From: DAOUMU01 sp034409055
Lineage (GTDB): Bacteria > Chloroflexota > Anaerolineae > 4572-78 > J111
Assembly (NCBI GenBank): GCA_034409055.1
Contig: DAOUMU010000383.1
Location: 1 to 7,058, forward strand
Direction: 5' to 3'
Length of the DNA: 7,058 bases
Shown here: positions 5,766 to 7,058 of the stretch, piece after piece
Numbering within the stretch: the first letter of the stretch is position 1
Layout: the number at the start of each line of letters is the position of its first letter
The notes under the pieces: model-generated
What the model was told of the DNA's origin: nothing
The model's input: only the letters and a program-made list of their open reading frames with translations
Database searches by the model: none
Translations under genes and position numbers: made by a program

Positions 5766-6961
5766 CGATAGGCCCTTTCCACAATTTGAGCTAAACCAGA
5801 CCAGGTAAAATTATCTTGCATAGCTTGAGCCGCCGCTTGTCCCAGGCGTTGCCGCGTTTCAGGTTCTTGTAGTAACCTGACCAGGGCCTGGCCAAAAGCG
5901 ACATCATCTTCAGCCGGAACCAGAAAGCCCGATTGATTATGCCGGATATATTCACAATTCTGACCAACCGCGTCGGCCACCACCGGCAAACCGGCGGCTA
6001 ACAGGTCAATCAACTTGACCGAACACTTGGTGCGGTTGACCAGGGTATCATCGTAAGGGTAAATGGCCACATCCGCCGCCTGGAAATAAGCCGGTAACCG
6101 GTCAACCGGGACCCAACCGGCAAAGTAGACGTACTGATCCAGACCGGCCTCAGCCAGCTTGGCCGCTAACCTCTGCTCTTCGCCCTGCAAGCCACGCCCC
6201 ACAACCAGCCAGCGGGTCTGGGGCAAGTGGCTGGCCACCAATTTAACCAGAGTGACAATCCGCTCCAGCCGAAACTCCAGAAAACGGGAGTAAAGTAAAA
6301 CGGTCGGCCCGTTCCCCAACCCGGTTGCCACCTGATTAAAATCAAGACCGGACTCCCCCCTTAGGAGTCCGGAATTCGACTCGGGACGATAGCCATTAGG
6401 CACGTAAAAGACACGGGCCCGGTCAGCCGGCGCCAACGCTGCTAAAGCGCGACTGGCCACCGTAATCGCGTCAGCGTGATCTAATCCCCACCTCTCTTGC
6501 CAGGCAAAAAATTTTTTCTGCCCCACGGAATAAGGCAAAACCTCGTTCCAGGCCTGCTCCCAATCGTCGGCATCCACGACCAGGCGCGGCGACATCCCTT
6601 TTCGCAGACGGCGCAGCCACCACAGAGCCAAATGGGCCAGGCCAGCGTAGGCTTTTGGTTTAAAGCAGTGGATGACATCCGGCTGCAAAGCCAGGGCCCG
6701 GACCACCAACGTGCGGGTCAACAGGACGTGAAAGAGCAGGGGCAGACCAGGCAGCCAGCCCCTGGGTAAGGGCACATTGACCACCTTTACCCCGTCCTCC
6801 AACCAAACTTGCCCGGCCCGATCAGGATCATCCCAGGGCGGAATGAGAACGGTAACCGTGTGCCCTCTCCCCACCAACGCCCTGGCCAGCGGCAAGGCCC
6901 GCACGCTCATCGTGCCTTTGGGTTGCAGGCCAAAGGGACCGATGAAAACGATCTTCATCAT
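5762..6961 (-). CDS. GT4-type glycosyltransferase (GT-B fold)
   Basis: This 399-residue enzyme transfers a sugar from a nucleotide donor to an unknown acceptor, probably at the cytoplasmic face of the membrane during glycan or glycolipid synthesis. The N-terminal acceptor domain begins MMKIVFIGPFGLQPKGTMSV, with a typical Rossmann first strand and glycine loop. The C-terminal Glycos_transf_1 domain shows PTVLLYSRFLEFR, WLVVGRG, VYFAGWVPVDRLPAYFQAADVAIYPY and KLIDLLAAGLPVVAD (316-330), ending in SGFLVP. The last motif has D319 where the conserved Glu of this loop is often found, a mild change. ATG codons at 6961 and 6958 are both possible and neither has a clear ribosome site. It is the first gene of a three-gene minus-strand operon with the VanZ-like and tail-anchored proteins. 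The interdomain stretch near residues 190-212 contains a DNA palindrome. Confidence 0.92.
   Translation of the reverse strand: MMKIVFIGPFGLQPKGTMSVRALPLARALVGRGHTVTVLIPPWDDPDRAGQVWLEDGVKVVNVPLPRGWLPGLPLLFHVLLTRTLVVRALALQPDVIHCFKPKAYAGLAHLALWWLRRLRKGMSPRLVVDADDWEQAWNEVLPYSVGQKKFFAWQERWGLDHADAITVASRALAALAPADRARVFYVPNGYRPESNSGLLRGESGLDFNQVATGLGNGPTVLLYSRFLEFRLERIVTLVKLVASHLPQTRWLVVGRGLQGEEQRLAAKLAEAGLDQYVYFAGWVPVDRLPAYFQAADVAIYPYDDTLVNRTKCSVKLIDLLAAGLPVVADAVGQNCEYIRHNQSGFLVPAEDDVAFGQALVRLLQEPETRQRLGQAAAQAMQDNFTWSGLAQIVERAYR
6348..6372. repeat. Perfect 9-bp palindrome inside the glycosyltransferase gene
   Basis: CCGGACTCC (6348-6356) and GGAGTCCGG (6364-6372) are exact inverted repeats with a 7-base loop. 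They encode about residues 197-205, in the SNSGLLRGESGLDF stretch between the VPNGY loop and the PTVLLYS strand that opens the donor domain. This stretch is a linker, where an in-frame insertion would be tolerated. Confidence 0.7.
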
Positions 6962-7058
6962 TTGATTCTATTGACGAGGGGGGAGTCTGGCAAATTAGAG
7001 TTAAGTTTTGGGTTAGGGGGCAAGCAAGGTAGCAAGGTGGCAAGGTAGCAAGGTGGCA
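6962..7058. other. Upstream region of the glycosyltransferase operon, cut by window edge
   Basis: No gene is visible in these 97 bases. They should contain the leader or promoter of the minus-strand operon, but I see no convincing hexamer pair before the window ends, and a tandem repeat occupies the last 35 bases. Confidence 0.5.
7024..7058. repeat. Short tandem repeat (GCAAGGTR)n
   Basis: Four copies of an 8-base unit, alternating GCAAGGTA and GCAAGGTG, make two identical 16-base units, followed by GCA at the window edge. The array continues to the end of the window, so its full length is unknown. It lies upstream of the glycosyltransferase gene. Confidence 0.85.

Noticed and set aside
6481..6769. 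Overlapping open frames within the glycosyltransferase gene
   Set aside because: The GT4 frame is conserved throughout, so these are other-frame shadows in GC-rich sequence.
7024..7058. CRISPR repeat start or iteron origin
   Set aside because: The units are contiguous 8-mers with no spacers, and no replication gene or AT-rich unwinding region is beside them.

Overview
The window reads as ordinary bacterial chromosome with accessory pieces. It holds seven protein genes and an unusually rich set of short palindromic repeats in nearly every intergenic gap. The ScpA protein shows a bacterial genome that uses the SMC-ScpAB condensin. The mix of ScpA, a VanZ-like protein, a GT4 glycosyltransferase, a receiver/ATPase hybrid and hairpin repeats built on ATGATGA or GGGCAT...ATGCCC would suit a Chloroflexota (Anaerolineae-like) genome. 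That assignment is an impression from gene content and style, not a demonstrated identity.

Left region (1-1130): a well-formed sigma70-type promoter (TTGTCA-17-TACAAT) drives two overlapping plus-strand genes, a small helical protein of unknown function and an AbiEii-like nucleotidyltransferase. The pair is arranged like a toxin-antitoxin module. It is bracketed by inverted repeats built from the heptamer ATGATGA: a degenerate one that contributes the N-terminal codons of the first gene, and a perfect 32-bp stem just after the second.

Centre (1147-4497): a minus-strand 765-residue signalling protein has an intact receiver domain, a degenerate GGDEF domain, and two histidine-kinase-type ATPase modules, the first strongly eroded. 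No convincing phosphoacceptor histidine is visible. It is divergent from scpA; the shared 261-bp spacer holds a candidate promoter for each direction and a double palindrome in the presumed scpA leader. scpA has no scpB beside it.

Right region (4498-7058): a convergent spacer packed with GGGCAT-type hairpins is followed by a minus-strand operon, in transcription order GT4 glycosyltransferase, VanZ-like membrane protein (4-nt TTGA overlap) and a tail-anchored coiled-coil protein. This looks like a cell-envelope cluster. The glycosyltransferase carries a perfect in-frame palindrome in its interdomain region. A short 8/16-bp tandem repeat runs off the right edge.

The most notable items are the repeat-flanked nucleotidyltransferase pair and the histidine-less double-ATPase receiver protein. 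No clearly unprecedented system is demonstrated.
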